Source: Mycobacterium sp. SVM_VP21
GTDB taxonomy: Bacteria; Actinomycetota; Actinomycetes; Mycobacteriales; Mycobacteriaceae
Assembly: GCA_024758765.1 (NCBI GenBank)
Contig: CP101406.1
Coordinates: 3,038,001 to 3,102,000 of the forward strand
Direction of reading: 5' to 3'
DNA: 64,000 nt
Position numbers and translations under genes: made by a program. Below the pieces are notes generated by a model. The model ran no database searches. It was not told the origin of the DNA and saw only the letters and a program-made list of their open reading frames with translations. The stretch's first letter is position 1, and each line of letters opens with the position of its first letter. Below are positions 19,137 to 26,408 of this stretch, one piece after another.

Positions 19137-19655
19137 CTAGATTGCGGGGGGCTGGTTTCGACCATTGACCAAACCGGCGCGCGACAGGGTCCGCCCGTTG
19201 CGCTGCTGCCACAACCGATAGACGTCGACCGCTCCCTCGCGTGCGTCGTCCCGCATGGGCAGCCGCCGCTGATCCCAGGGCTTGGCGAACTCGTCGTAGA
19301 AGGTGTTGAGCTCGAAGTACTTTCGGTCGTCGACGTAGTACGGCTCATAGGTCTCGCGGGTGGCCAGGAAGACAACCTCGTCCGGCGAGCAGTAGTACAG
19401 CGCACCCAGACACATCGGGCACGGCGACGCTAGGACGTAGATCGTGGTGCCGGTCAGGTGCTCGGTGCCCAGCGCCGTGCACGCCTGCCGAATGGCGAGG
19501 ATCTCCGCATGCGCGGTGGGGTCGTTGGTCTGGGCGACCCGATTCGCGCTTTCCGCCAGGATCGCACCGTCCTTGACGATGACGGTGGCGAAGGGACGTC
19601 CGCCCTCCTCGACGTTGCGACGAGCAAGCTCAATGGTGTGTTGCGCGAAGTCCAC
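19137..19655 (-). CDS. Nucleoside/guanine deaminase-like zinc enzyme
   Basis: This 172-residue cytidine-deaminase-fold protein has the zinc site HAE (His49, Glu51 in PTAHAEILA) and PCPMC (Cys79, Cys82). The tail with ETYEPYYVDDRKYFELN resembles bacterial guanine deaminases more than tRNA adenosine deaminases. It would hydrolyse an amino group from a nucleobase. GTG 19655 follows a GGGAG site by six bases. It lies downstream of a LysR gene on the same strand and shares a 17-bp motif with that gene's promoter, so it is probably LysR-regulated. Confidence 0.8.
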   Translation of the reverse strand: MDFAQHTIELARRNVEEGGRPFATVIVKDGAILAESANRVAQTNDPTAHAEILAIRQACTALGTEHLTGTTIYVLASPCPMCLGALYYCSPDEVVFLATRETYEPYYVDDRKYFELNTFYDEFAKPWDQRRLPMRDDAREGAVDVYRLWQQRNGRTLSRAGLVNGRNQPPAI

Positions 19656-19743
19656 TACAGCTCCCGGGAAGGTTGCGCGTGCATGCCTTCCAGGCTGCCC
19701 CACCTGGTGCTATAGCGTCCAATACTTATATTCGATGATCGTG

Positions 19744-19760
19744 ATAGGTGTCATCAATCG
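19744..19760. promoter_or_regulatory. LysR-site candidate before deaminase
   Basis: ATAGGTGTCATCAATCG agrees with a copy at 20651-20667 at 15 of 17 positions. A CGATGAT element accompanies it (19733-19739 region). It overlaps the stop codon of the LysR gene and stands 90-105 bp before the deaminase start. Confidence 0.5.
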
Positions 19761-20641
19761 ATTTCGTGCGCGATTTCCTCCAGCATCCGGGTGAATGCCT
19801 GCGCGGCCGCCGAGTGGTAGGCCGTGGCGCGCACGAGCGCCACCGCGGTTCGGGTGGGCAGTGGCGGGACGAGCGGCACCGCGTGCACATCCCGATGTTC
19901 ACGGGTTATCGCATCGGGCAGCACGGTGGTCAGCGTGCCGCCGCGCACCGACGCCAGCAGCGCGCTGATCGAATTGGCTTCGACCGTGATCCGGGGGGCG
20001 ACGCCCCGGTCCGCGAAGTAAGCGTCGATCTGTAGCCGGGTGGCGAACTCGGTGCTGAGCAGGCAAAGCGGCTCGCGGGCCAGCCGGGCAACCGGCAGTG
20101 GTGTCGTTCTCCCCGCAAAGGGGTGGCCCGAACCGACCACCAGAGTCAGCGTCTCGGTGAACAGCGCGGTGTGATCGATCCCGGCGGCATGTGGACCCGC
20201 GAAGGCGATCCCGAGGTCCAGCCGGTCGGCGAGCAGGTCGGCCTCGATGCGGTCTTGGGTGTGCTCCCGTATCGAGAGCGTGATGCCGGGATGTGCGCTG
20301 TGGAATCGGTGCACCAGCGGACCGATCAGGTATGCGGTGAACGTCGGCATCATCGCCACCCGCAAATGCCCGCGCGACAGGTCCTGCACATCGTGGACCG
20401 CACGTTCACCGGCATCGAGATCCCGCAGCGCCAGCCGGGCATGCTCCGCATACGCCTCGCCGGCATCGGTCAGTCGTACCGTGCGACCGGAACGATCCAG
20501 CAGCTCCACTGACAGTGCGCGCTCGAGCTGCTTGATCTGCTGCGACAGCGTCGGCTGGGAGATGTGCAGCGCCTCGGCCGCGCGGGTGAAATTCCCGTGC
20601 TCGGCCACCGCCAGCAGATACCGGATGTGGCGCAGCTCCAT
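19754..20641 (-). CDS. LysR family transcriptional regulator
   Basis: This 295-residue LysR protein has an N-terminal HTH (NFTRAAEALHISQPTLSQQIKQLE, residues ~17-40) and a C-terminal ligand domain with RVAMMPTFTAYLIGPLVHRF and LDLGIAF. It resembles the CynR/BenM-like branch. It lies 98 bp before the deaminase gene on the same strand. A shared 17-bp motif occurs upstream of both genes. This points to autoregulation and control of the deaminase; the ligand is unknown. Confidence 0.88.
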   Translation of the reverse strand: MELRHIRYLLAVAEHGNFTRAAEALHISQPTLSQQIKQLERALSVELLDRSGRTVRLTDAGEAYAEHARLALRDLDAGERAVHDVQDLSRGHLRVAMMPTFTAYLIGPLVHRFHSAHPGITLSIREHTQDRIEADLLADRLDLGIAFAGPHAAGIDHTALFTETLTLVVGSGHPFAGRTTPLPVARLAREPLCLLSTEFATRLQIDAYFADRGVAPRITVEANSISALLASVRGGTLTTVLPDAITREHRDVHAVPLVPPLPTRTAVALVRATAYHSAAAQAFTRMLEEIAHEID

Positions 20642-20650
20642 CGACCGACT

Positions 20651-20667
20651 ATAGGCGTGATCAATCG
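20651..20667. promoter_or_regulatory. LysR-site candidate before its own gene
   Basis: ATAGGCGTGATCAATCG lies 10-26 bp upstream of the LysR start and is followed by CGATGAT. The same two elements occur before the deaminase gene. Placement this close to the start fits autorepression. Confidence 0.5.
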
Positions 20668-20733
20668 CGATGATGCGAGTTACGTCCTAGCCGCTATTGC
20701 CGATGGTCAGCCGCAGTGGACGGCGGGCAGCGA

Positions 20734-21624
20734 CTAGGAGGACAGTTGCTCTGCGGTCGCCCGGATTTCACCGATGTAGCGGTCCCGGTCGGCGGCGCTC
20801 ACGTCTCGCCGCAGCGGCCCCAGCTGCAATTCGTAAGTCGCTACGCCCTTTTCAAACACCGGGGCAGCCAGATAGCTGACCGACAGCGGCTGCCTACCGG
20901 CAAGTTGCGTTGCGGTATAGGGGTTTCCGTTGACGCCGGTCAGCAGCTCGAAGACCCGTTGGCGCAGCGCGGTGCGGCGTGGATGCTCGGCCAGCAGCTC
21001 GACGACCTCGGCAAGCACATCGAGCGCCTCCAAGCCCGGGCCGCCAAGGCCGAACACCACCACGCCGTTGTGGCGCACCTGGTCCAAGGCGTCGTCCAGC
21101 ACGTCGCGACCGACGTCTTGCGCCGATGCCAGCCACTCCTGCTGGGCCTGCGCATCGCGGTGGGCGACCACGCTGACGCCCGCAGGTGCGATCAGTGGCA
21201 ACCGCACCCCCACACCCACTCCGGCCGGGATGCGCCCGCGGCCGCGGACCAGAGTCAAGAAGCTCAACTCGGTCGGCCCCACCAGGGCCAGTCCGGCCCC
21301 GCAGCCGGCCCGCTCGGCCATCTGCTCGATCAGGTGTGCGCCCTGCGTCGACAGCGGCCACAACCGCCGCACCGTCTCGGCGACCCCGATCAGCCCGGAC
21401 CCCAGGGTGTACCTGCGATCGGCCCGCCGCGACGCCCATCCCGCCTGCTCCAATGCCAGCAAGATTGACGTCACGGTGGCGCGGTTCAACTCCAGCCGCG
21501 CCGCGATCTGGGCGACCGAACTGGGCTGTGTCTGCGCGGCCAACAGCCCCACGATGGCGACCACCCGATCCGTGGGCGGCGAGCCCGGCCGCTTCTCAGC
21601 GTCTCGCTCGGCGGGCCCGTCCAT
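20734..21624 (-). CDS. IclR family transcriptional regulator
   Basis: This 296-residue protein has an N-terminal winged helix (VAQIAARLELNRATVTSILLALEQAGWASR, wing RRYTLGSGL) and an IclR-like effector domain (GAGLALVGPTELSFLTLVRGRGR, PLIAPAGVSVVAH). It is divergent from the DUF1214-like gene at 21786, and the 161 bp between them hold a three-half-site operator. It probably regulates that gene and itself. The effector is unknown. Confidence 0.83.
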   Translation of the reverse strand: MDGPAERDAEKRPGSPPTDRVVAIVGLLAAQTQPSSVAQIAARLELNRATVTSILLALEQAGWASRRADRRYTLGSGLIGVAETVRRLWPLSTQGAHLIEQMAERAGCGAGLALVGPTELSFLTLVRGRGRIPAGVGVGVRLPLIAPAGVSVVAHRDAQAQQEWLASAQDVGRDVLDDALDQVRHNGVVVFGLGGPGLEALDVLAEVVELLAEHPRRTALRQRVFELLTGVNGNPYTATQLAGRQPLSVSYLAAPVFEKGVATYELQLGPLRRDVSAADRDRYIGEIRATAEQLSS

Positions 21625-21735
21625 CGCCCTCCTCGTCTCTGGCCATGTAGAAGATCACCGATCGTACGGGCGTCGGCGCCGACCCTTGTGCGCACGTCCA
21701 CCCAGCGGTAGCGTCCCGTCACATCGTACTTTCAG

Positions 21736-21764
21736 TTGTCATTCATGTGACAAATAGTTGTCAC
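21736..21764. promoter_or_regulatory. Three-half-site TTGTCA operator
   Basis: TTGTCA (21736-21741), TGACAA (21748-21753) and TTGTCA (21758-21763) alternate in orientation. The last two extend to GTGACAA-4 bp-TTGTCAC. The array stands 22-50 bp before the DUF1214-like gene, in the region shared with the iclR gene. Repeated half-sites of this kind fit cooperative binding by an IclR protein; that pairing is inferred. Confidence 0.6.
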
Positions 21765-21785
21765 GCCTGACCGCAGAGGAGCCCC

Positions 21786-23744
21786 ATGGCCATCCGATGT
21801 ACTGAAAGCCCCAGCCGTGCGTGGTGGACCGCCGGACTGGCGGCGGCCGTGGTGGCCGGCACGGCGGGGATCGCGCTCCAACCGGCGCCCCTGACTCGCT
21901 CGATGCCGGTGGCGTTGGCATCGGTGTCGGCGGGTGTGCAGCAGGCGATCGACGATCTGCTGGCCGTGATGCAGCAGGCAGCGACCAACGACGCAGCGCT
22001 GCCGTTTGCGACGCCCGACGGCGTCGCCATGCTGATGACGGGGCTGCAGGACACCAATTACGAACTGCTCATGGCCGGAATCTCGCGTGTCACCGAGCTG
22101 TTCGACGGCTGGTTCTTTCAATCGCCCGAGGTGATTGCCGGTGACGCCGCCGACCCCCGGCAGTACTTCCAGTTCTTCACCCCGGACATCTACTACCACG
22201 CGACCGCCGGCCTGGCGCCGGGCGCGACCTACGAGGTGACCGGCACCCTCGGCGGCGGAACCGAGGCGTTCGCCATCGCCACCGAGCAGATCACCGGTTC
22301 GCAGGCCGTCAGCAAGGAGAGCCTGGAACTGGGCAGCAACCTGGTGGTCAACCCCGACGGCACCTTCACCGTCTACGTCGGCCCGAATGCACCCAGCGGC
22401 GCGGTCAACTTCATCGACGACGACAGCGCCACCATCCAGGGAGCCGCCTCCCTGCTGGTCCGCGACGTGCTGGGCGACTGGGCGAAGGGGCCCAGCAACA
22501 TCAGCATCCACTGCGTGGCCGACTGCCCGCCGTTCTTCGCCATCCCCGCGGGCGGCTTCTTTCCCAGCGACGATCCGACGACACCGCCGAAGATCACCTC
22601 GATCGACGACGCGCTGACCACACTGTTCAGTGCGTTCGCCAAGATCGCCGGCCCGTTCAACACCCAGAACATGGGGCTCGCCCAGATCGCGGGAGTCAAC
22701 GAACCCGCCAACACCATGAGCCCGCTGGCCACCGAAACGAGCCTGTTCCCCACCGGCCTGCCGAGCGCGGACGTCTCGGCGGGGAATTTCGACCTGGCCC
22801 CCGGTGAGGCGCTGATCGTGAAGGTTCCCGAGGTGGACGCCGCCTACAACGGCATCGAGCTGATGAACGTCTACGGCGCGGCGCTGCCGTTCACCTTGTC
22901 GCAGACCACCCTGAACAACACCACGGCCTACCACGCCGACGACGGCTACACCTACTACGTGGTCAGCGCCACCAATCCGGGCGTGGCGAACTGGCTGGAC
23001 ACCGGCGGTGTCGCCAACGGCGAGATCTTCGCCCGATTCGAGAACCTCCCGGCCGGAAGCGACCCGACGGGCCTGCAGGTGACGACTCAGGTGGTGCCGG
23101 TCGCCGACGTGGCCCAATACCTGCCCGAGGACACCCCGACCGTCAGCCCGGCCGAATACGCCGCCGACATGGCGCAGCGGGTGCTGTCCTACGACTACGG
23201 CCTGGACGTGTCCCGGATGAGCGCCCAGCCGGCCTGGTTGATCCAAGAAATATTGTTCTCCGGGCTCAAGGGGCTGATCGGCAGCGACAATTTCGCGGCG
23301 GTCTTCGGCGAGGAACCGTCCACACCGCTGGCGATGCGGTTCACCGACGCACTGACCCCGAATTGGGATGCCGTCTGGCACGGGATCACAAGCGATCCCT
23401 TCGGCAGCCTGACCGCGGTGGCCAACAACCTGCCGCTGCTGTGGAGCGATATCAGCCTGCCGTTCCAGCTGGCAGCGGCGCAATCAGTGCTGTCGCTGCT
23501 GGTGCCCGGCGAGGCCGGCTCACTGCTCAACGACGCCCTGTTCGACCCCAACGGTGGGATCGTCGCCGGGTTGCTCAATGCTCGCGACGACTTCGCCACC
23601 ACGATCCTGACTGCCAACAACGCCTGGCCTACCGAGGCAAGCGAGCAGGCCGCCCAGCAGTGGGCGAACATGGATGAGTTGATCCAACAGGCCGCCAGCA
23701 CGGACCTGGGCTCGTGGTTCTCGTCGCTGTTCAACGCCAGCTGA
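21786..23744 (+). CDS. Secreted DUF1214-like protein
   Basis: This 652-residue protein has an N-terminal signal peptide (SRAWWTAGLAAAVVAGTAGIAL). Residues about 330-430 resemble the DUF1214 domain: APGEALIVKVPE, YNGIELMNVYGAALPFTLSQTTLNNTTAY, YYVVSATNPGVANWLDTGGVANGEIFARF. The NPGVANWLDT block is the clearest match. The rest, including the C-terminal third (LIQEILFSGLKGLIGSDNF...), is not recognised. DUF1214 function is unknown, so only an exported protein under IclR-type control is claimed. ATG 21786 follows GAGGAG. Confidence 0.7.
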   Translation: MAIRCTESPSRAWWTAGLAAAVVAGTAGIALQPAPLTRSMPVALASVSAGVQQAIDDLLAVMQQAATNDAALPFATPDGVAMLMTGLQDTNYELLMAGISRVTELFDGWFFQSPEVIAGDAADPRQYFQFFTPDIYYHATAGLAPGATYEVTGTLGGGTEAFAIATEQITGSQAVSKESLELGSNLVVNPDGTFTVYVGPNAPSGAVNFIDDDSATIQGAASLLVRDVLGDWAKGPSNISIHCVADCPPFFAIPAGGFFPSDDPTTPPKITSIDDALTTLFSAFAKIAGPFNTQNMGLAQIAGVNEPANTMSPLATETSLFPTGLPSADVSAGNFDLAPGEALIVKVPEVDAAYNGIELMNVYGAALPFTLSQTTLNNTTAYHADDGYTYYVVSATNPGVANWLDTGGVANGEIFARFENLPAGSDPTGLQVTTQVVPVADVAQYLPEDTPTVSPAEYAADMAQRVLSYDYGLDVSRMSAQPAWLIQEILFSGLKGLIGSDNFAAVFGEEPSTPLAMRFTDALTPNWDAVWHGITSDPFGSLTAVANNLPLLWSDISLPFQLAAAQSVLSLLVPGEAGSLLNDALFDPNGGIVAGLLNARDDFATTILTANNAWPTEASEQAAQQWANMDELIQQAASTDLGSWFSSLFNAS

Positions 23745-23795
23745 GTCGATCCGTAGCGGCGCGACCGGGCACCGCAGCTCCGTAGGATCGCCAGC

Positions 23796-25163
23796 GTGAA
23801 CGCCGACGCACTGACCCAGCTCATCGCCGATCTCCCCGAAGGCATGGTGGTCACCGATCCGACGATCACCGAGGGTTATCGGCAGGACAAGGCGCTGGAC
23901 CCGATGGCGGGCCGGCCCCTGGCGGTGGTGCGCCCGTTGCGCACCGAAGAAGTGCAGGCGGTCATGCGGTGGGCCAGCGCCCATCGGGTGCCGGTGGTGA
24001 CTCGCGGCGCGGGCACCGGCCTGTCCGGCGGCGCCACGGCGATCGACGGCGGGATCGTGCTGTGTACCGAGAAGATGCGCGAGATCACCGTCGACCCGGT
24101 CACCCGCACCGCGGTGTGCCAGCCGGGCCTGCTCAACGCCGAGGTGAAGAAGGCCGTCGCCGCCTACGGCCTGTGGTACCCGCCGGACCCGTCGTCGTTC
24201 GAGATCTGCAGCATCGGCGGCAACATCGCCACCAACGCCGGTGGCCTGTGCTGCGTCAAGTACGGCGTGACCACCGACTATGTGCTGGGCCTGCAGGTGG
24301 TGCTGGCCGACGGCACCGCCGTGCGCCTGGGCGGGCCCCGCCTCAAGGACGTCGCCGGGCTCTCACTGACCAAGTTGTTCGTCGGCAGCGAGGGCACCCT
24401 GGGGGTGGTCACCGAGGTGACCCTGCGACTCTTACCGGCTCAGCCGAAATCGGCGGTGGTGGTAGCCACTTTCGACTCGGTGACCGCCGCGGCCGAGGCG
24501 GTGCTCGACGTGTCCGGGCGGCTGCGCCCGTCGATGCTGGAGTTCATGGACGCCGCGGCGATCAACGCCGTCGAAGACCAACTGCGTATGGGGCTGGACC
24601 GCGAGGCCGCGGCCATGCTGGTGGCGGCCTCCGATGAGCGCGGCCATGCGGGCGCCGAGGATGTCGAGCTGATGGCGCGGGTGTTCGGCGAGCATGGCGC
24701 CAAGGAGGTGTTCTCCACCGACGACCCGGTCGAGGCCGAGGGTTTCGTGGCGGCCCGGCGATTCTGTATCCCGGCGGTCGAGGCGAAAGGCCCGCTGCTG
24801 TTGGAGGATGTCGGGGTGCCGGTGCCGCGGCTGGCGGAGCTGATCACCGGTATCGAGAACATCGCCGCCGAGCGCCGCCTGCTGATCTCGGTGATCGCCC
24901 ACGCCGGCGACGGCAATACGCACCCGCTGATCGTGCACGACCCGAATGACCCCGACCAGGTGCGCCGCGCCGAGCTCGCCTACGGCGAAATCATGGATCT
25001 GGCCCTGGCGCTGGGCGGCACTATCACCGGCGAGCACGGCGTGGGGCGGTTGAAGCGGCCGTGGCTGGGCGAGCAACTGGGGCCCGACGTGATGGCGCTG
25101 AACCAGCGGGTCAAGGCCGCACTCGACCCGCTGGGCATCCTCAACCCGGGTTCGGGGATTTAG
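23796..25163 (+). CDS. FAD-linked oxidase, GlcD/D-lactate dehydrogenase type (Rv1257c-like)
   Basis: This 455-residue protein has the PCMH FAD domain (PVVTRGAGTGLSGGATAIDGGIVL, SIGGNIATNAGGLCCVKYG, SEGTLGVVTEVTLRL) and the C-terminal GlcD domain (IAHAGDGNTHPLI, GEHGVGRLK with the catalytic-site His). It oxidises a 2-hydroxyacid such as glycolate or D-lactate. GTG 23796 gives the family N-terminus. Its last 23 bases overlap the convergent TetR gene. The match to H37Rv Rv1257c is by length and order. Confidence 0.9.
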   Translation: MNADALTQLIADLPEGMVVTDPTITEGYRQDKALDPMAGRPLAVVRPLRTEEVQAVMRWASAHRVPVVTRGAGTGLSGGATAIDGGIVLCTEKMREITVDPVTRTAVCQPGLLNAEVKKAVAAYGLWYPPDPSSFEICSIGGNIATNAGGLCCVKYGVTTDYVLGLQVVLADGTAVRLGGPRLKDVAGLSLTKLFVGSEGTLGVVTEVTLRLLPAQPKSAVVVATFDSVTAAAEAVLDVSGRLRPSMLEFMDAAAINAVEDQLRMGLDREAAAMLVAASDERGHAGAEDVELMARVFGEHGAKEVFSTDDPVEAEGFVAARRFCIPAVEAKGPLLLEDVGVPVPRLAELITGIENIAAERRLLISVIAHAGDGNTHPLIVHDPNDPDQVRRAELAYGEIMDLALALGGTITGEHGVGRLKRPWLGEQLGPDVMALNQRVKAALDPLGILNPGSGI

Positions 25164-25977
25164 TCCCCACGGCGGCAAGGAAATTGGCGGTCAAGTGTTC
25201 GCAGATGCTGTCGACGTCGGGCAGCATGAAGTCGAGAGCGTCGGGGAACGCCGGACGCATCAGCATGTGAACGACCATCGGTCCGAGAAGTTGCTGGATC
25301 AGCACCAGCAGCGGCTGATCCTTGATGCGGCCTGCGCGGATCTCTGCCTCAAACCAGGCTCCGAGGGTGCCCAACATACGTGGCGCCGCGTAGCGGGTCA
25401 GTGACTGCACCGTGGGACTTGCCGGCCGCGAGTACACCTCCGCAAGCATCGCGGGAGCGACACGCGGTTCACGGCTCAGCACGTCCGCGATCGTGCGGTA
25501 AATGCCGTGCACCGTGGTACGGAGATCATCCGGCACGGCGGCGAGATAGTCTTCGATGTCGCCGATAGGACTGTACTGATCGAATACTGCGCGTAGCAGT
25601 TCGTCGCGTCCGCCGAAAACGGCGTGCAAGCTGAACACCGAACAGTCGGCACGTTCGGCAATGATGTCCAGGGTGGTTGCGGCCAAGCCGTTCTCGCTGA
25701 TCAACTCGGCGGCCGCGCTCAGCGCTCGCACCCGTACCGGGGGCCGGCCGCCGGGGTCGATACCGGCGGCGCGGACCGCGGCATCGAGAACCCTGCGAGA
25801 TCCGCCCAACCTGCGAAGCAGTGTGCTACGGGAAATTTGGGCTTCGGCAGCGATGGCACTGACCGGGACTTCAACAATGTCGCGTTGGAGTGTTTCGGCG
25901 GCGCGCACCGCGGCCTCGATCAGCTCCGGCGCAACGGTTTCCACGGACTTCGTGGTGGTATCAACGTGGCGGCTCAC
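25141..25977 (-). CDS. TetR-type regulator with two HTH regions
   Basis: This 278-residue protein carries two TetR-like N-terminal units. The first is residues ~18-66 (EAAVRAAETLQRD..., SAIAAEAQISRSTLLRRLGG). The second is ~82-130 (RALSAAAELISENGLAATTL, IIAERADCSVFSLHAVFGGRDEL). The remainder is an all-helical ligand domain. Usual TetR proteins are about 200 residues with one HTH, so this one is enlarged by a second. It is the last gene of the mmpS-mmpL unit: its ATG overlaps the previous stop. It probably regulates that unit. Confidence 0.82.
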   Translation of the reverse strand: MSRHVDTTTKSVETVAPELIEAAVRAAETLQRDIVEVPVSAIAAEAQISRSTLLRRLGGSRRVLDAAVRAAGIDPGGRPPVRVRALSAAAELISENGLAATTLDIIAERADCSVFSLHAVFGGRDELLRAVFDQYSPIGDIEDYLAAVPDDLRTTVHGIYRTIADVLSREPRVAPAMLAEVYSRPASPTVQSLTRYAAPRMLGTLGAWFEAEIRAGRIKDQPLLVLIQQLLGPMVVHMLMRPAFPDALDFMLPDVDSICEHLTANFLAAVGTKSPNPG

Positions 25978-26408
25978 AGCAGGACAGCATCTTTTAGGCG
26001 CGACTGCAATCGCGCGACTCTCTGGAACTGTCCGAGCATGTTCAACGAGCCCAACATGGGAAAGCCCCCGATGAAGGTCCGGAATGAGGGGTGGCCGCCA
26101 TGGACGTCGAGTTCATGCAGGCAGCCGACAATGTAGAACAAGCCCGCGGAGAAGATGGCAGCGGGGATCGCATACGCCAGTGGAGACCGGGCGTCGGCGA
26201 CCAGTTCCTGAGCGTATTCGAATTCGTCGTGGGTCAGTGGTTGACGCTTCCGCACTTTGGCCAGCACTGTTTTGTGGGAACCTATCTCTTCGCCCAGTGC
26301 GGCCGGAGCCCTATGCTCCAGCCGCTGGACGTAGACGAAGGCACACGTCGCGAAAACCATGGCCATCACAGCTGCCAAAGCCGTCAGAGCACCCCAGAAA
26401 AGGCTCAT
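25974..26408 (-). CDS. Two-helix membrane protein linked to MmpL
   Basis: This 144-residue protein has an N-terminal helix (FWGALTALAAVMAMVFATCAFVYV), a basic loop (HKTVLAKVRKRQPLTHDEF) and a second hydrophobic stretch (AYAIPAAIFSAGLFYIVG). No named family is recognised. Start ATG 26408 overlaps the mmpL stop (ATGA), and its own stop overlaps the TetR start (ATGA). This tight coupling suggests an accessory subunit or a membrane protein made in step with the MmpL transporter; the role is inferred from context only. Confidence 0.75.
   Translation of the reverse strand: MSLFWGALTALAAVMAMVFATCAFVYVQRLEHRAPAALGEEIGSHKTVLAKVRKRQPLTHDEFEYAQELVADARSPLAYAIPAAIFSAGLFYIVGCLHELDVHGGHPSFRTFIGGFPMLGSLNMLGQFQRVARLQSRLKDAVLL

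Noticed and set aside
20696..20733. A small ORF between LysR and IclR
   Set aside because: The stretch is too short and shows no coding signal; frames passing through it are complements of neighbouring genes.
21732..23483. A 583-codon antisense frame over the DUF1214-like gene
   Set aside because: It has Gln/Arg/Val composition typical of antisense high-GC frames and no start or ribosome site in a sensible place.
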